Source: Caldimicrobium thiodismutans (GTDB taxonomy: Bacteria > Desulfobacterota > Thermodesulfobacteria > Thermodesulfobacteriales > Thermodesulfobacteriaceae). Taken from it: DNA of 25,490 bases. Of the stretch, positions 1 to 8,578 are shown piece by piece. The first letter of the stretch is position 1. Every line of letters starts with the position of its first letter. Both the position numbers and the translations under genes were made by a program. The notes beneath the pieces were generated by a model. That model worked only from the letters and a program-made list of their open reading frames with translations, was not told the origin of the DNA and did not search any database. Location of the stretch: positions 1-25,490 of the forward strand of contig PNIE01000045.1 in assembly GCA_002877875.1 (NCBI GenBank). The letters run 5' to 3'.

Positions 1-249
1 CTTGAAATTTATCTTTTTAGCAAGATCAATCACCGTGATTATTTGCCCTCTTAGATTCATAATCCCAAGAATGTAGGGAGCAGATAATGGAACTGGGGTA
101 ATATCAAGATCTTTATTAATCTCCATTACCTTTTCTGCATAAATTCCAAAAAGAAAATCTTCTAAATAAAAGGTAACTACAGGTATAGTCCTTTGAAGAA
201 ATATTCCTTTTTTTGTCTCCTTTGGAAGCATTATTTCTTTATCAGCCAT
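1..249 (-). CDS. cheW: CheW-like chemotaxis coupling protein (3' end outside window)
   Basis: The first 83 codons of a CheW-domain protein are present; the C-terminal part lies beyond the window edge. The translation begins MADKEIMLPKETKKG and continues through VVTFYLEDFLFGIYAEKVMEI and ILGIMNLRGQIITVIDLAKK, the usual start of a CheW fold, including the conserved N-L-R-G turn that leads into I-x-V-I-D-L. CheW bridges chemoreceptors to the CheA kinase in the cytoplasm. The start is fixed by a strong AGGAGG about 5 bases upstream of ATG. It lies 41 bp downstream of the DnaJ-like gene on the same strand and with no visible terminator, so it is probably the last seen gene of the cheA operon. A longer CheV-type protein cannot be excluded because the end is missing. 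Confidence 0.9.
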   Translation of the reverse strand, partial: MADKEIMLPKETKKGIFLQRTIPVVTFYLEDFLFGIYAEKVMEINKDLDITPVPLSAPYILGIMNLRGQIITVIDLAKKINFK

Positions 250-290
250 TTTGTCCTCCTACTAATTTTGACTTATATAATAACCTTAAT

Positions 291-1190
291 TTATTCCTTT
301 AAAAGATTTACGAATTTTTTTAATACTTTTTTGGCTTTTTCATTAATTTTTTCTGGAAAAATTATTTTAGGATAGATAATAAGATCGCCTCTTCTCCATA
401 GGTGATTTTCTGATAAATAAGGGCCTCTTCCAGGAAAAATAACCGGCTCTCCTCTTTTGAAAATCTCTGAAGGAACTTCCTCTACCCCTTCAAGAGTTTC
501 AATGGAAATTGCCTCTTTTAAAAGAATCTCATAAAAATGTATTCTTGCTTCACATATGAGATTATCACCTTGGAGTTTGAAAAAGGGATGTGGTTCAAGA
601 TTTACTTCGATATAAAAATCCCAAGGTGAATCAAAGAATTCTTTTGATATAAATAAAATGTTTCCCTCTCTTAAACCAAAGGGTAATTTTATCTCAACCA
701 GTTCTTCTTTTTTTATTTTACCTTTTCCTAAACAATCAGGACAGATATCTCTATATAAGTAGCCTTTACCCTCACAAAAAGAACATTTAATTTGAATGCT
801 TTCTCCATTATTTGAAAGGCTTAAAAATCCCTTACCTAAACACTTACTACAGATCTCCTTTTTTCCTGAAAGGGATTTTTTCATTCCTTTACAAGTGGGA
901 CAAGTAATTTCTTTAAGAGGAAGTTTGAATTGTTTGGTTAAACCAAGAGAGACCTCCTTTATAGTAAAGGTTTCTATTCTATAACAAAAATTTCCCGTGG
1001 GAAAATAATTTTTTAACACTTTGATTAATGATTTTTTGCTTAATTTACTAAGAGATTCTTGATACCATTTTATAAACTTTAAATACTCCTCTTTATTTCC
1101 ACCTCTGTCAGGATGAAGCTCTTTAATCTTTAAGCGAAAAAACCTTTTTAACTCCAAAAGATTTTGGAAAGAATCTCTTCTATCCATCAT
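291..1190 (-). CDS. DnaJ-like J-domain/zinc-finger co-chaperone
   Basis: A 299-aa protein with a shortened N-terminal J-domain carrying the HPD tripeptide at residues 26-28, four CxxC(x)G zinc-binding repeats (Cys 97/100, 114/117, 136/139, 150/153), then a C-terminal substrate-binding-like region (about 165-280) ending in a basic helix. Family members stimulate Hsp70 (DnaK) ATPase and bind unfolded clients in the cytoplasm. It differs from canonical DnaJ: it is shorter (about 300 rather than about 370-380 aa), the second half of the J-domain is divergent, and the glycine/phenylalanine linker is absent. Its ATG overlaps the cheA stop codon by 4 bases (ATGA), so it is translationally coupled to CheA. 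Neither dnaK nor grpE is nearby. I infer a dedicated rather than a general chaperone role; that role is not shown by the sequence. Confidence 0.85.
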   Translation of the reverse strand: MMDRRDSFQNLLELKRFFRLKIKELHPDRGGNKEEYLKFIKWYQESLSKLSKKSLIKVLKNYFPTGNFCYRIETFTIKEVSLGLTKQFKLPLKEITCPTCKGMKKSLSGKKEICSKCLGKGFLSLSNNGESIQIKCSFCEGKGYLYRDICPDCLGKGKIKKEELVEIKLPFGLREGNILFISKEFFDSPWDFYIEVNLEPHPFFKLQGDNLICEARIHFYEILLKEAISIETLEGVEEVPSEIFKRGEPVIFPGRGPYLSENHLWRRGDLIIYPKIIFPEKINEKAKKVLKKFVNLLKE

Positions 1191-3808
1191 AAAGCTTTCA
1201 CTTCCTTTCTATGTAATAATTCCATTACTTTTTCCAGCACCCGTTCTCTCTCAACTTTAACCTCATAAGCGTTAGCCCCAAGCTCAAAAACCTTTCTCTT
1301 TACATCTTCCCCTGTAAGAGAGGTTAATGCCATGATTGGGATATCTTTAAACTCGGGAAGACTTCTTATATTCTTTATTAATTGAAAACCATCCATGATA
1401 GGCATCTCAATGTCTGTAATAATCAAATTAGGCTTAAGCCCTCCCTTTAGTTTATTCAAAGCCTCTTCTCCATTTCCAGCTACTTCCACATAAAATCCAG
1501 CCTGCTGAAGATAATTTCTAATCATATTCTGGAAGAAAGGAGAATCTTCTGCTAATAAAATAATAGCTTGAGTTTCCTCATCCTCTCTCTTTACTATAAA
1601 CCATTCAGGATCATACATCTCAATAATCTTATAAATGTCAAGAAAAAGAACTGTCTTTCCACCAATAATTCTATGGCCAAGAATACCCGGCTGATCATAA
1701 AGACCTATCTCTACTTCAAGGGTTGTCTCCATGGTATCTACTATTCTTGAACAAAGAATAGCACAAGTCTTATCTTTTTCAGTGAAAAAAAGAAGACTAT
1801 ATTCCTCTTGAGGAGGAAGTCCTTGTAGAGGGAGATAATTTTCAAGCCTAATAATGGGGATAACCTTGTTTTTGTAAATTACTACTTCCTTTCCACCTAC
1901 TATTTTTAGATCATCCGCTTTAATTTTATCAAGCCTTGAAATTAGGGCTAAAGGTAGAGCAAAGGTATCCTCACCTACTTCAAAGATTAGAATAAATTGT
2001 GTCTCTTCCATAGTAGTTAAAACTTTCTTTTCTTCAAGGGCCTTCTCAATCTCCTCTGTTTTAATACCTGCTATCTGCGAGATCCCAACCACATCAAGGA
2101 TTAAGGCAAGTTTTCCATCTCCCATAATAGTTGCACCACTATAGATAGGAATACCCTTGAACCACTTTCCAAGAGGTTTAACTACGATTTCCTCTGAGTC
2201 ATAGATTTCATCTACAAGAAGCCCAATAAACTTTTCTCCTGTTGTAAGAATAACTAAAGACTTCTCCTGGCTTCCATTTTCAAAGCCAAGAGCCCTTGAG
2301 AGTCTAACTACTGGAATTATTTCTCCTCTCAATCTGTAAAATTCGGTATCTCCCATTTTCAAGATATCCTTTTCTGGATTTATACTTACCAGTTCTCTAA
2401 GACTAACTTGAGGAATAGCAAAACGTTGATTATGAGAAGTAACTATCAAAGCTGGGATAATGGCTAAGGTTAGAGGAATTTTTATCCTAACAGTGGTTCC
2501 TTTTCCAAGAACAGTATTGATCTCAATAGAACCACCAAGTTTTTCAATGTTTGTCTTTACTACATCCATTCCCACGCCACGTCCAGAAACTTGAGTTACC
2601 TTTTCCGCTGTAGAAAAACCTGATTTAAAGATAAATGAGAGAATCTCTTTTTCAGATAAACGCTCAGCCTCTTCCTGGGTTATAAATCCCTTTTCAATGG
2701 CCTTTCTTTTAATTTTTTCAATGTCAATTCCTCTACCATCATCCTCTATCTCTATAACTACTTGTCCACCTTCATGATAAGCCCTTAAGATCAAATTACC
2801 CTCAGGAGGTTTTCCTACCTGGACTCTCACTTCAGGCGCTTCAATTCCATGGTCAATAGAATTTCTAACCAAATGAGTAAGTGGATCTTTTATAGCTTCA
2901 ATAATAGAACGATCGAGTTCAGTTTCAGTTCCTTCAAGATGAAGATTTACCTTTTTTCCAAGGGCTTTTGCAAGATCTCTCACTATCCGTGGGAATTTAT
3001 TAAAAACTACCCCAATAGGTTGCATACGCGTCTTCATAATAGTTTCTTGAAGCTCAGTTGTCACCATAGAAAGGGCTTGAACACTTCTTGATAATTCAGG
3101 ATCATTTATCCTATTTGCAAGCTGAACTACTCTGTTTCGGGCAAGCACAAGTTCCCCAGCAAGATTCATAAGTGAATCAAGAAGCTTAACATCAACTTTG
3201 ATGTGAGTTTCTGTAAGACTAACTTGAGGAGTAGAAACAGGTTTTTCCTCACGAAGAGGTTCTTTTTTCTCTTCAAGAACCTTTTCGGTTTTTTGCTCAA
3301 TAATTGGCTCCTCCTTTGAAAGCTCCTCCTTTAAGGGCTCTTCCTTAATAGATTCTTCCATGGAAGGCATCTCTTCTTTCTCTTTCTTTTCCTCTTTTAC
3401 CCCTTCTTTGGCTCTTTTCTTTACTTTATCGGTAAAATTGGATAATTCTACAAGGAAATCAAGAATTCTTTCATCTACGGGTTCCGTTTTGTTTTCCTCA
3501 AGATAGGCTACAATGTATTTGATTTCATCTAAACATTTAAGTAGAACGTCTATAATATCTTCGGTAGCCTCCAATTCTCCATCTCTTATCTTCCCAAGAA
3601 TATCTTCAGCAAAATGAGCAATTCCTTCAAGAGACTTAAAACCAAAAAATCCTGCTGCACCCTTAAGGGAGTGCATTGTTCTAAATAAACTCTTTATAAT
3701 TTCAAGGTTGTTTTTATCTTTTTCAAGCTCAACAAATTCCTCCTCCATTTTGGCAATACCATCCTTGGCCTCAACCAAAAAATCCTTAAGAATATCCTCA
3801 TCAATCAT
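1187..3808 (-). CDS. cheA: Hybrid chemotaxis histidine kinase CheA (HPt-kinase-CheW-CheW-REC)
   Basis: An 873-aa kinase. The order is an HPt domain (1-115) with phospho-acceptor His46 in M-H-S-L-K-G; a Glu/Lys-rich linker (about 130-195); a dimerisation domain (about 200-265); a HATPase_c domain (305-445) with an N box around N-S-I-D-H (316-320), a DDGRGID loop (356-362) and a GRGVGMD loop (409-415); a CheW domain (445-580); a second CheW domain (602-735); and a receiver (746-866) with acidic E754/D755 and phospho-Asp799 in I-T-D-I-E-M-P. There is no recognisable P2 CheY-docking domain. It phosphorylates itself in response to receptor state and passes phosphate to response regulators, possibly its own receiver. 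A GGGGGA ribosome site precedes the ATG, and a promoter candidate lies in the 68-bp gap upstream. It heads the cheA-dnaJ-like-cheW transcript. Confidence 0.95.
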   Translation of the reverse strand: MIDEDILKDFLVEAKDGIAKMEEEFVELEKDKNNLEIIKSLFRTMHSLKGAAGFFGFKSLEGIAHFAEDILGKIRDGELEATEDIIDVLLKCLDEIKYIVAYLEENKTEPVDERILDFLVELSNFTDKVKKRAKEGVKEEKKEKEEMPSMEESIKEEPLKEELSKEEPIIEQKTEKVLEEKKEPLREEKPVSTPQVSLTETHIKVDVKLLDSLMNLAGELVLARNRVVQLANRINDPELSRSVQALSMVTTELQETIMKTRMQPIGVVFNKFPRIVRDLAKALGKKVNLHLEGTETELDRSIIEAIKDPLTHLVRNSIDHGIEAPEVRVQVGKPPEGNLILRAYHEGGQVVIEIEDDGRGIDIEKIKRKAIEKGFITQEEAERLSEKEILSFIFKSGFSTAEKVTQVSGRGVGMDVVKTNIEKLGGSIEINTVLGKGTTVRIKIPLTLAIIPALIVTSHNQRFAIPQVSLRELVSINPEKDILKMGDTEFYRLRGEIIPVVRLSRALGFENGSQEKSLVILTTGEKFIGLLVDEIYDSEEIVVKPLGKWFKGIPIYSGATIMGDGKLALILDVVGISQIAGIKTEEIEKALEEKKVLTTMEETQFILIFEVGEDTFALPLALISRLDKIKADDLKIVGGKEVVIYKNKVIPIIRLENYLPLQGLPPQEEYSLLFFTEKDKTCAILCSRIVDTMETTLEVEIGLYDQPGILGHRIIGGKTVLFLDIYKIIEMYDPEWFIVKREDEETQAIILLAEDSPFFQNMIRNYLQQAGFYVEVAGNGEEALNKLKGGLKPNLIITDIEMPIMDGFQLIKNIRSLPEFKDIPIMALTSLTGEDVKRKVFELGANAYEVKVERERVLEKVMELLHRKEVKAL

Positions 3809-3844
3809 AAGTCCCCCTTGTTCCCTCCTTCAATTATTAAAAAT

Positions 3845-3873
3845 ATTATACGACCCATATTAAAAATAAACAA
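3845..3873 (-). promoter_or_regulatory. Promoter candidate for cheA operon
   Basis: Read on the minus strand, TTGTTT is followed after 17 bp by a perfect TATAAT. It lies in the 68-bp gap between the receptor gene and cheA, about 36 bp upstream of the cheA ATG. This suggests that cheA can be transcribed independently of the receptor gene. Confidence 0.55.
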
Positions 3874-3876
3874 GAG

Positions 3877-5829
3877 CTAACATCCGAATTTCTTGCAAAG
3901 ATTCTTAATATTCAATAATTCTTTAATTACCTCTTGAAAAGTAGGAAGAACCTCTTTTTCTATAAAACCTAAAATTTCCTCAAAATCTTTCAAGTTTACC
4001 TCTCTTTCGAAACGAGAAACAAGCCCATGAAGCCTTTCATGAGGTCCTTCAAGGACATCAAGTACTTTTTCAATTTCAGTACCTTTAGTCTTTTCTTTTA
4101 TAATAGATATACTTTTACCAAACAAACACTTCCTATGATCTCTCTCTATTTGTGGAACCCTGCCTTTTATAGCGGAACTCAGAAAATTCATCTTCCAAAT
4201 GATGTGCCCTATAATAGAGAGATTGATTAAAGCCTCAACACTAAAGTTTTTCAATTCTTCATCAGAAATAGCCTTATCTTCAAAAATAAAAAGTTCTTCA
4301 GTGGTAATTTTTGAAGTCAAAGCTATTTCTTCAAGTACCTCTATACTTACCTTAAGAGAATTGGAGACACTTAAAAGAGAATCTTTTGCCTTTTTCAAGG
4401 ACTCAATTTCACTTACTAATTGAAAAGCCTTTTCTTTAGTCTGGATTGAGTAATTAACAATATCGTTAGTAACAGCAGTTTGTTCTTCGATAGCTCCTGC
4501 TATAGTTTGTGTAGCAGACTCAGTTTCATCAACCATTCTCTTTACTTCCTCAGCTTTGGAGACAGTTTCTTCTACATTTTGAGAGAGTCTCTCAACAATT
4601 CGCTCAATCTCTGAGGAGTTTTCATTCACTCTTCTTGCAAGCTCCTTTACCTCATTAGCTACCACTGCAAAGCCTTTTCCTGCCTCTCCAGCTCGAGCTG
4701 CCTCAATTGAGGCATTAAGAGCAAGAAGATTAGTCTGCTCGGCTATACCCTGAATTACATTCGTAATTTCTCTTATTTCAGCCATAGCTTGATTTAAGGT
4801 CATAACTGTTCTTTCCATCTCCTCTGCAGCCACTCTTACCATACGGGCTCTATCGGCAGTGCTATGGGTGCTTTTTGAGATCTCTTCAATAGCAAGTTTC
4901 ATTTCCTCTGTAGACTTTTCTATTTGAGATATAAGATCTGTTAGCTCTCCCCCAATAACTTCAGCCTGAGAAATTAGATTACTTATCTGTGTAGAAATAG
5001 TAGGAAGGTGTAAGACTTTTCCTTTTTCTTCTTTAACTGTTTCTGCAATAAGAGCATTTTGAGTTCTAAGCCCAAGTAAAAGGTTTTCTAAAGTTGATTT
5101 TAAAATATTTACCTGGTCAATAATAAATTCAAATTCAGTGAAAATTTTAGAAGGAGTTTTTGAAAAATCTCCCTTTTCTAAAGAAGAAAGATATTGATTT
5201 ATCTCCTTTATGGCATTATTTAAGTTTCTTTTTGAAAAGAAGTAGTTTGCAAAGATTAAAATAATAACTATTCCAGAGGCAAAAAAGATAGAAAGTTTTA
5301 AGATAGAGCCTTCGAACTCACTTTTTTTATTAAGTAGGGAAGATAATTCCTCAGCCTTCTTTAATATTTCTTCAGATAGCAAATGGCTTCTTTTTTCAAA
5401 ATCAGGAGGGCACGATTCTACCTGATCAATGAGAGAAAACATCTCTTTATACGATTTTTCAATCTCAGTAAAAAGGTTTAAAGCCCTATCGCCTGCTTTA
5501 TCTATTCTAATAGAACCTTCCTTTCCATATTTTAGTGCAGAAAGGACATTATTAACCAACTCTTTACTCTTGTTTATTTTTTCTTTAATTTCTCCTTTAT
5601 CAAATTTTTGATCTTTTGCAAGACAAGCTTCTCTGTAGAGGAGAAGAGCATGCTTGGTTAGCCGTTGGGGATTAAATTCTAACTTACCTGCATAATCTAG
5701 AGCAACTCCCCATCCTTTAAGAGAGTTAATTTCTAATAAGACAGAAATTCCTAGTAAAATGGTAACTATAAATATTAGTGAAGAGGCAAGAAAAGACCTG
5801 CCGTTAAAGGAATTCCAGATTCGCTCCAT
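3877..5829 (-). CDS. Methyl-accepting chemotaxis protein with C-terminal CZB zinc-binding domain
   Basis: A 650-aa chemoreceptor. The first membrane helix is at about 13-34, a roughly 140-aa mostly helical extracytoplasmic region follows, the second helix is at about 177-198, then a HAMP-like linker and a long coiled-coil signalling domain whose hairpin tip is at about 357-395 (E-Q-T-N-L-L-A-L-N-A through the G-F-A-V-V-A-N-E-V motif). The C terminus (about 535-645) fits the CZB family: H542 and W545, then H565 and C568 followed by F-G-K, then H597 and H601 (HERLH). CZB domains bind zinc through three His and one Cys and tune signalling to zinc or oxidants. The start is supported by GGAGGTG upstream of ATG. 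The gene lies directly upstream of cheA, so they probably work together. The last residues hold two cysteines (647, 650) of unknown meaning. Confidence 0.93.
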   Translation of the reverse strand: MERIWNSFNGRSFLASSLIFIVTILLGISVLLEINSLKGWGVALDYAGKLEFNPQRLTKHALLLYREACLAKDQKFDKGEIKEKINKSKELVNNVLSALKYGKEGSIRIDKAGDRALNLFTEIEKSYKEMFSLIDQVESCPPDFEKRSHLLSEEILKKAEELSSLLNKKSEFEGSILKLSIFFASGIVIILIFANYFFSKRNLNNAIKEINQYLSSLEKGDFSKTPSKIFTEFEFIIDQVNILKSTLENLLLGLRTQNALIAETVKEEKGKVLHLPTISTQISNLISQAEVIGGELTDLISQIEKSTEEMKLAIEEISKSTHSTADRARMVRVAAEEMERTVMTLNQAMAEIREITNVIQGIAEQTNLLALNASIEAARAGEAGKGFAVVANEVKELARRVNENSSEIERIVERLSQNVEETVSKAEEVKRMVDETESATQTIAGAIEEQTAVTNDIVNYSIQTKEKAFQLVSEIESLKKAKDSLLSVSNSLKVSIEVLEEIALTSKITTEELFIFEDKAISDEELKNFSVEALINLSIIGHIIWKMNFLSSAIKGRVPQIERDHRKCLFGKSISIIKEKTKGTEIEKVLDVLEGPHERLHGLVSRFEREVNLKDFEEILGFIEKEVLPTFQEVIKELLNIKNLCKKFGC

Positions 5830-5869
5830 CGTTTCACCTCCAACTTTTAAAAATTTCCTGGATTAGGTA

Positions 5870-5898
5870 ATTTTAATTAGATTATACTAAAAGGTCAA
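5870..5898 (-). promoter_or_regulatory. Promoter candidate for the chemoreceptor gene
   Basis: On the minus strand TTGACC is followed after 17 bp by TAAAAT, each matching the sigma-70 consensus at five of six positions. It would start transcription about 34 bases before the receptor ATG. A TATAAT also sits inside the spacer (5881-5886) but has no good -35 partner. Confidence 0.6.
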
Positions 5899-5905
5899 CA
5901 AAGAA

Positions 5906-5920
5906 AGTTTAGCGTAAACT
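5906..5920. promoter_or_regulatory. Dyad AGTTTA-GCG-TAAACT upstream of receptor promoter
   Basis: A perfect inverted repeat with 6-bp arms and a 3-bp centre sits just upstream of the proposed -35 box of the chemoreceptor promoter, centred about 50 bp before the expected transcription start. Position and symmetry fit a dimeric regulator site; no regulator can be named. Confidence 0.35.
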
Positions 5921-6035
5921 ATTTTTCTATTAACCCAACTTATTTTCAATTTTTTACCTCTTAAGAAGCTATTAGATTAAAAATCTTTTCTAAAAACTAA
6001 TTGAAGATCTTAAAAGGAGTTTTCTAAAGAAAAGA

Positions 6036-6083
6036 TTGATAATAAAGCTCTTGATAATTAATTTTTTTAGATTAGACTATAAC
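6036..6083 (+). promoter_or_regulatory. Putative promoter region of the efflux operon, with two TTGATAAT repeats
   Basis: TTGATAAT occurs at 6036-6043 and again at 6051-6058, spaced by 15 bp. The second copy can act as a -35 (TTGATA) with TAGACT at 6073-6078 after 16 bp; TATAAC at 6078-6083 is a better -10 by sequence but lies 21 bp away. Any start would fall only a few to about 15 bases before the ATG of the TolC-like gene. Confidence 0.35.
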
Positions 6084-6096
6084 ATAAAATCAGGCT

Positions 6097-7368
6097 ATGA
6101 AAAAAATAGGATTTCTTTCAATTTTTTTTATATTCTTAGCTTTTTCCTCTCAAGCTTTAGCCAAAAAGGTTTTAACTTTATCTGAGGCTGTAAGTCTTGC
6201 CATTAAAGCCAATCCACAAATTTCTTCAGCCTTAAAACAAAGAGAAGAATTTTTTTATCAAAAAAATATAATTAGAGCTGAATTTTTCCCTAAGATTTTT
6301 CTCAATTATACTTATCAAAGAACAGATCTTGGTAAAAACCTTCCTGAGTATAATACCCATCTTTTTGGTCCTTTTCTAACTTGGAATATTTTCTCAGGCT
6401 TTTCTACTTATTATGCTTTTAAGGAGGCTCTTTATTATCTTGCCCTTCAAGATGAAAACTTAAGAGGTAAAATAAACGAGATAGCACTTACTACCATAAA
6501 AACTTATCTTGATTACTTTAAAGAGAAATCCCTCCTTGAGGCTGCCCTTTCGGATTTTGAAGATGCTAAAAATATTTTAAAACTTGCAAAAAAGCGCTAT
6601 GAAGTTGGCCTCTCACCCTATGCTGATGTTCTTGATGCAGAGGCAAGACTAAAAGAGGCAGAATATAAAGTTACTAACTATAAATATCTATCTGAGATCT
6701 CAAAGGCTAAACTTCTCATTCTTCTAAATGAAGACTTGACTAAAATTGAGGAATATGAATTGCTTCCTATTGAAGAAAAAGATTTAACTTTAAAAGCCCT
6801 TCCTGAATACATAGCTAAAGCCTTAAAGTTGAGACCCGAGATTCTCTCAAAAGAGAAGGAAATTCTTGCGCAAGAATCAAGACTTAAAAGTGTAAGAGGA
6901 GAATTTTTCCCTTCAATTGATTTATTTGCAAATTATTATAAAGAAGATTCCAAATTTTTCCCTGATTCAAACTTTCAATTTCAAGCAGGTATAAAGATTA
7001 CTTTTCCTCTTTTTACCGGTTTTTCAACAGTATCAAAACTGCAAAAGGAAAGAGCTACTCTAGAAAAGAAACACTTTGAGAGAAGAGAACTTGAGTTAAA
7101 CATTCAACATGAAGTTTTCAGTAATTATAAAATTTTTGAAACCTCTCGAGAAAATTTAGCTGCCTCTTTAGCCCTTCTTGCTAAGCTTGAAGAAGATTAT
7201 CGTATTATGCAAAAAAAATATGAAAATGGCTTAGCAAGTATTGTTGATTTAACAACAGTTATGGCAAGGCTTTCTGAGGCAAGATCAAAGGTTGCCCTTT
7301 CCAAATATGATCTTATCTTCAATTATTATAATCTTCTCAAATCTACTGGAGAAATTCCAGGTCTCTAA
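6097..7368 (+). CDS. TolC-family outer-membrane efflux protein
   Basis: A 423-aa protein with a cleavable signal peptide (hydrophobic run at about 5-20, ending S-Q-A-L-A-K) followed by two OEP-type repeats. The first begins T-L-S-E-A-V-S-L-A-I-K-A-N-P and the second half begins near residue 245 with A-L-K-L-R-P-E-I. The C-terminal half shows the helical K-K-Y-E-N-G-L-A-S-I-V-D-L motif typical of TolC-type factors. These proteins trimerise into an outer-membrane beta-barrel with a long periplasmic alpha-helical tunnel. It is the first gene of a five-gene export operon; the fusion protein follows after 4 bp. There is only a weak AGG ribosome site before ATG and transcription may start close to the codon, but the signal peptide supports this start. 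Confidence 0.92.
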   Translation: MKKIGFLSIFFIFLAFSSQALAKKVLTLSEAVSLAIKANPQISSALKQREEFFYQKNIIRAEFFPKIFLNYTYQRTDLGKNLPEYNTHLFGPFLTWNIFSGFSTYYAFKEALYYLALQDENLRGKINEIALTTIKTYLDYFKEKSLLEAALSDFEDAKNILKLAKKRYEVGLSPYADVLDAEARLKEAEYKVTNYKYLSEISKAKLLILLNEDLTKIEEYELLPIEEKDLTLKALPEYIAKALKLRPEILSKEKEILAQESRLKSVRGEFFPSIDLFANYYKEDSKFFPDSNFQFQAGIKITFPLFTGFSTVSKLQKERATLEKKHFERRELELNIQHEVFSNYKIFETSRENLAASLALLAKLEEDYRIMQKKYENGLASIVDLTTVMARLSEARSKVALSKYDLIFNYYNLLKSTGEIPGL

Positions 7369-7372
7369 GTTT

Positions 7373-8572
7373 ATGCTTTTAAGACAAAGTACAAGGCTAA
7401 TTTTTATTTTTCTAATGGTTTTTCTTATTCTTTCCTGTACCAAAGATAAGAAAAAAGAGGAGATCTATCCTAAGAAAACTGAAAGGGTTGAAAGAGGCAC
7501 CATTTATCTTGAGGTTACCGCTACAGGGGCTATAAAGCCTCAAGTTGGAGCCAGTGTGAAGGTTGGAGCCAGAGTCTCTGGTAGAGTAGAAAGATTATTG
7601 GTGAGACAAGGGGATTATGTTAGAGCTGGTCAGCTTATTGCCATTATTGAACATGAAGATCTAAAAAAACAAGTTGAACGCTATGAATTTGAATATAAAC
7701 AGGCCCTAAGTCAGCTTGAAAAAATTAGAAAAGTATATCCTGAAAATATAAAGGCTAAAAAAAACTCAGTTTTAGCTCTTGAAGCAGAGCTTGCTCAGAT
7801 AGAGAGAGAGCTAAAAAGACTTGAAAAACTTTATAGGGAAGGGCTTATCTCTAAAACTGATCTTGAGAGGATGGAACGGGATAGAGAGGTAAAACTGCAT
7901 CAACTTGAGTCTGCTAAGGCAGAGCTTAAAGCCCTTATGGATGAATTTGAAAAAGAGCAGGAAAGAGTTAAAGCTCAAGTGGAAGCAGCTAAAAGACAGG
8001 TTGAAGAGGCAAGAGTTAAACTTAAGTACGCCTTTGTTTATTCTCCTATTAATGGATATGTTTCTGAAGTTACTACACAACAGGGAGAAACAGTAGTTGC
8101 AGGACTTAATGCCCCTACTTTTATAACTGTGATAGATCTTTCCCGTCTTGAGGTGCACTGTTACGTCGATGAAACAGATATAGGAAAAATTAAGCCAGGT
8201 CTTGAAGCTACCTTCAAAGTGGATAGCTTTCCAGATAAAATCTTTAAGGCCAGAGTAAGAACTATTTATCCAGGTGCTATTATTAAGAATAATGTTGTAT
8301 TTTATGATACTGTTCTTGACATTTTAACACCTTATGAAAATTATCTTCGCCCCGAGATGACTGCTCAAGTCACTATTATTGCAGATAAAAAAGAAAATGC
8401 TTTATTAGTTCCCAGTGCTTCTATTAAAATTGATAAAGAGGGTAAACAGTATGTAATGGTTAAAAAAGGTGACAAATGGGAAAAAAGGATAGTTAAAGTT
8501 GGATGGGAATCAAGGGGGAAGACTGAGATTCTTGAGGGTCTAAAGGAAGGCGAAGTAGTTGGAGTTTGGTAA
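7373..8572 (+). CDS. HlyD/MacA-type periplasmic membrane-fusion lipoprotein
   Basis: A 399-aa adaptor that joins an inner-membrane transporter to a TolC-like tunnel. The N terminus has a basic start, a hydrophobic run and the lipobox L-I-L-S-C with Cys22, so it is likely a lipoprotein. Then come a beta-barrel/lipoyl half (A-S-V-K-V-G-A-R-V-S-G-R-V), a long charged coiled-coil hairpin (about 95-210), the second lipoyl half (Y-A-F-V-Y-S-P-I-N-G-Y-V) and a membrane-proximal domain. The frame stays open back to 7292, but that part is in another frame of the tolC-like gene. The ATG at 7373, 4 bp after its stop, gives a proper lipoprotein signal, so I chose it. It is followed after 6 bp by the ATPase gene. 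Confidence 0.93.
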   Translation: MLLRQSTRLIFIFLMVFLILSCTKDKKKEEIYPKKTERVERGTIYLEVTATGAIKPQVGASVKVGARVSGRVERLLVRQGDYVRAGQLIAIIEHEDLKKQVERYEFEYKQALSQLEKIRKVYPENIKAKKNSVLALEAELAQIERELKRLEKLYREGLISKTDLERMERDREVKLHQLESAKAELKALMDEFEKEQERVKAQVEAAKRQVEEARVKLKYAFVYSPINGYVSEVTTQQGETVVAGLNAPTFITVIDLSRLEVHCYVDETDIGKIKPGLEATFKVDSFPDKIFKARVRTIYPGAIIKNNVVFYDTVLDILTPYENYLRPEMTAQVTIIADKKENALLVPSASIKIDKEGKQYVMVKKGDKWEKRIVKVGWESRGKTEILEGLKEGEVVGVW

Positions 8573-8578
8573 GAACTT

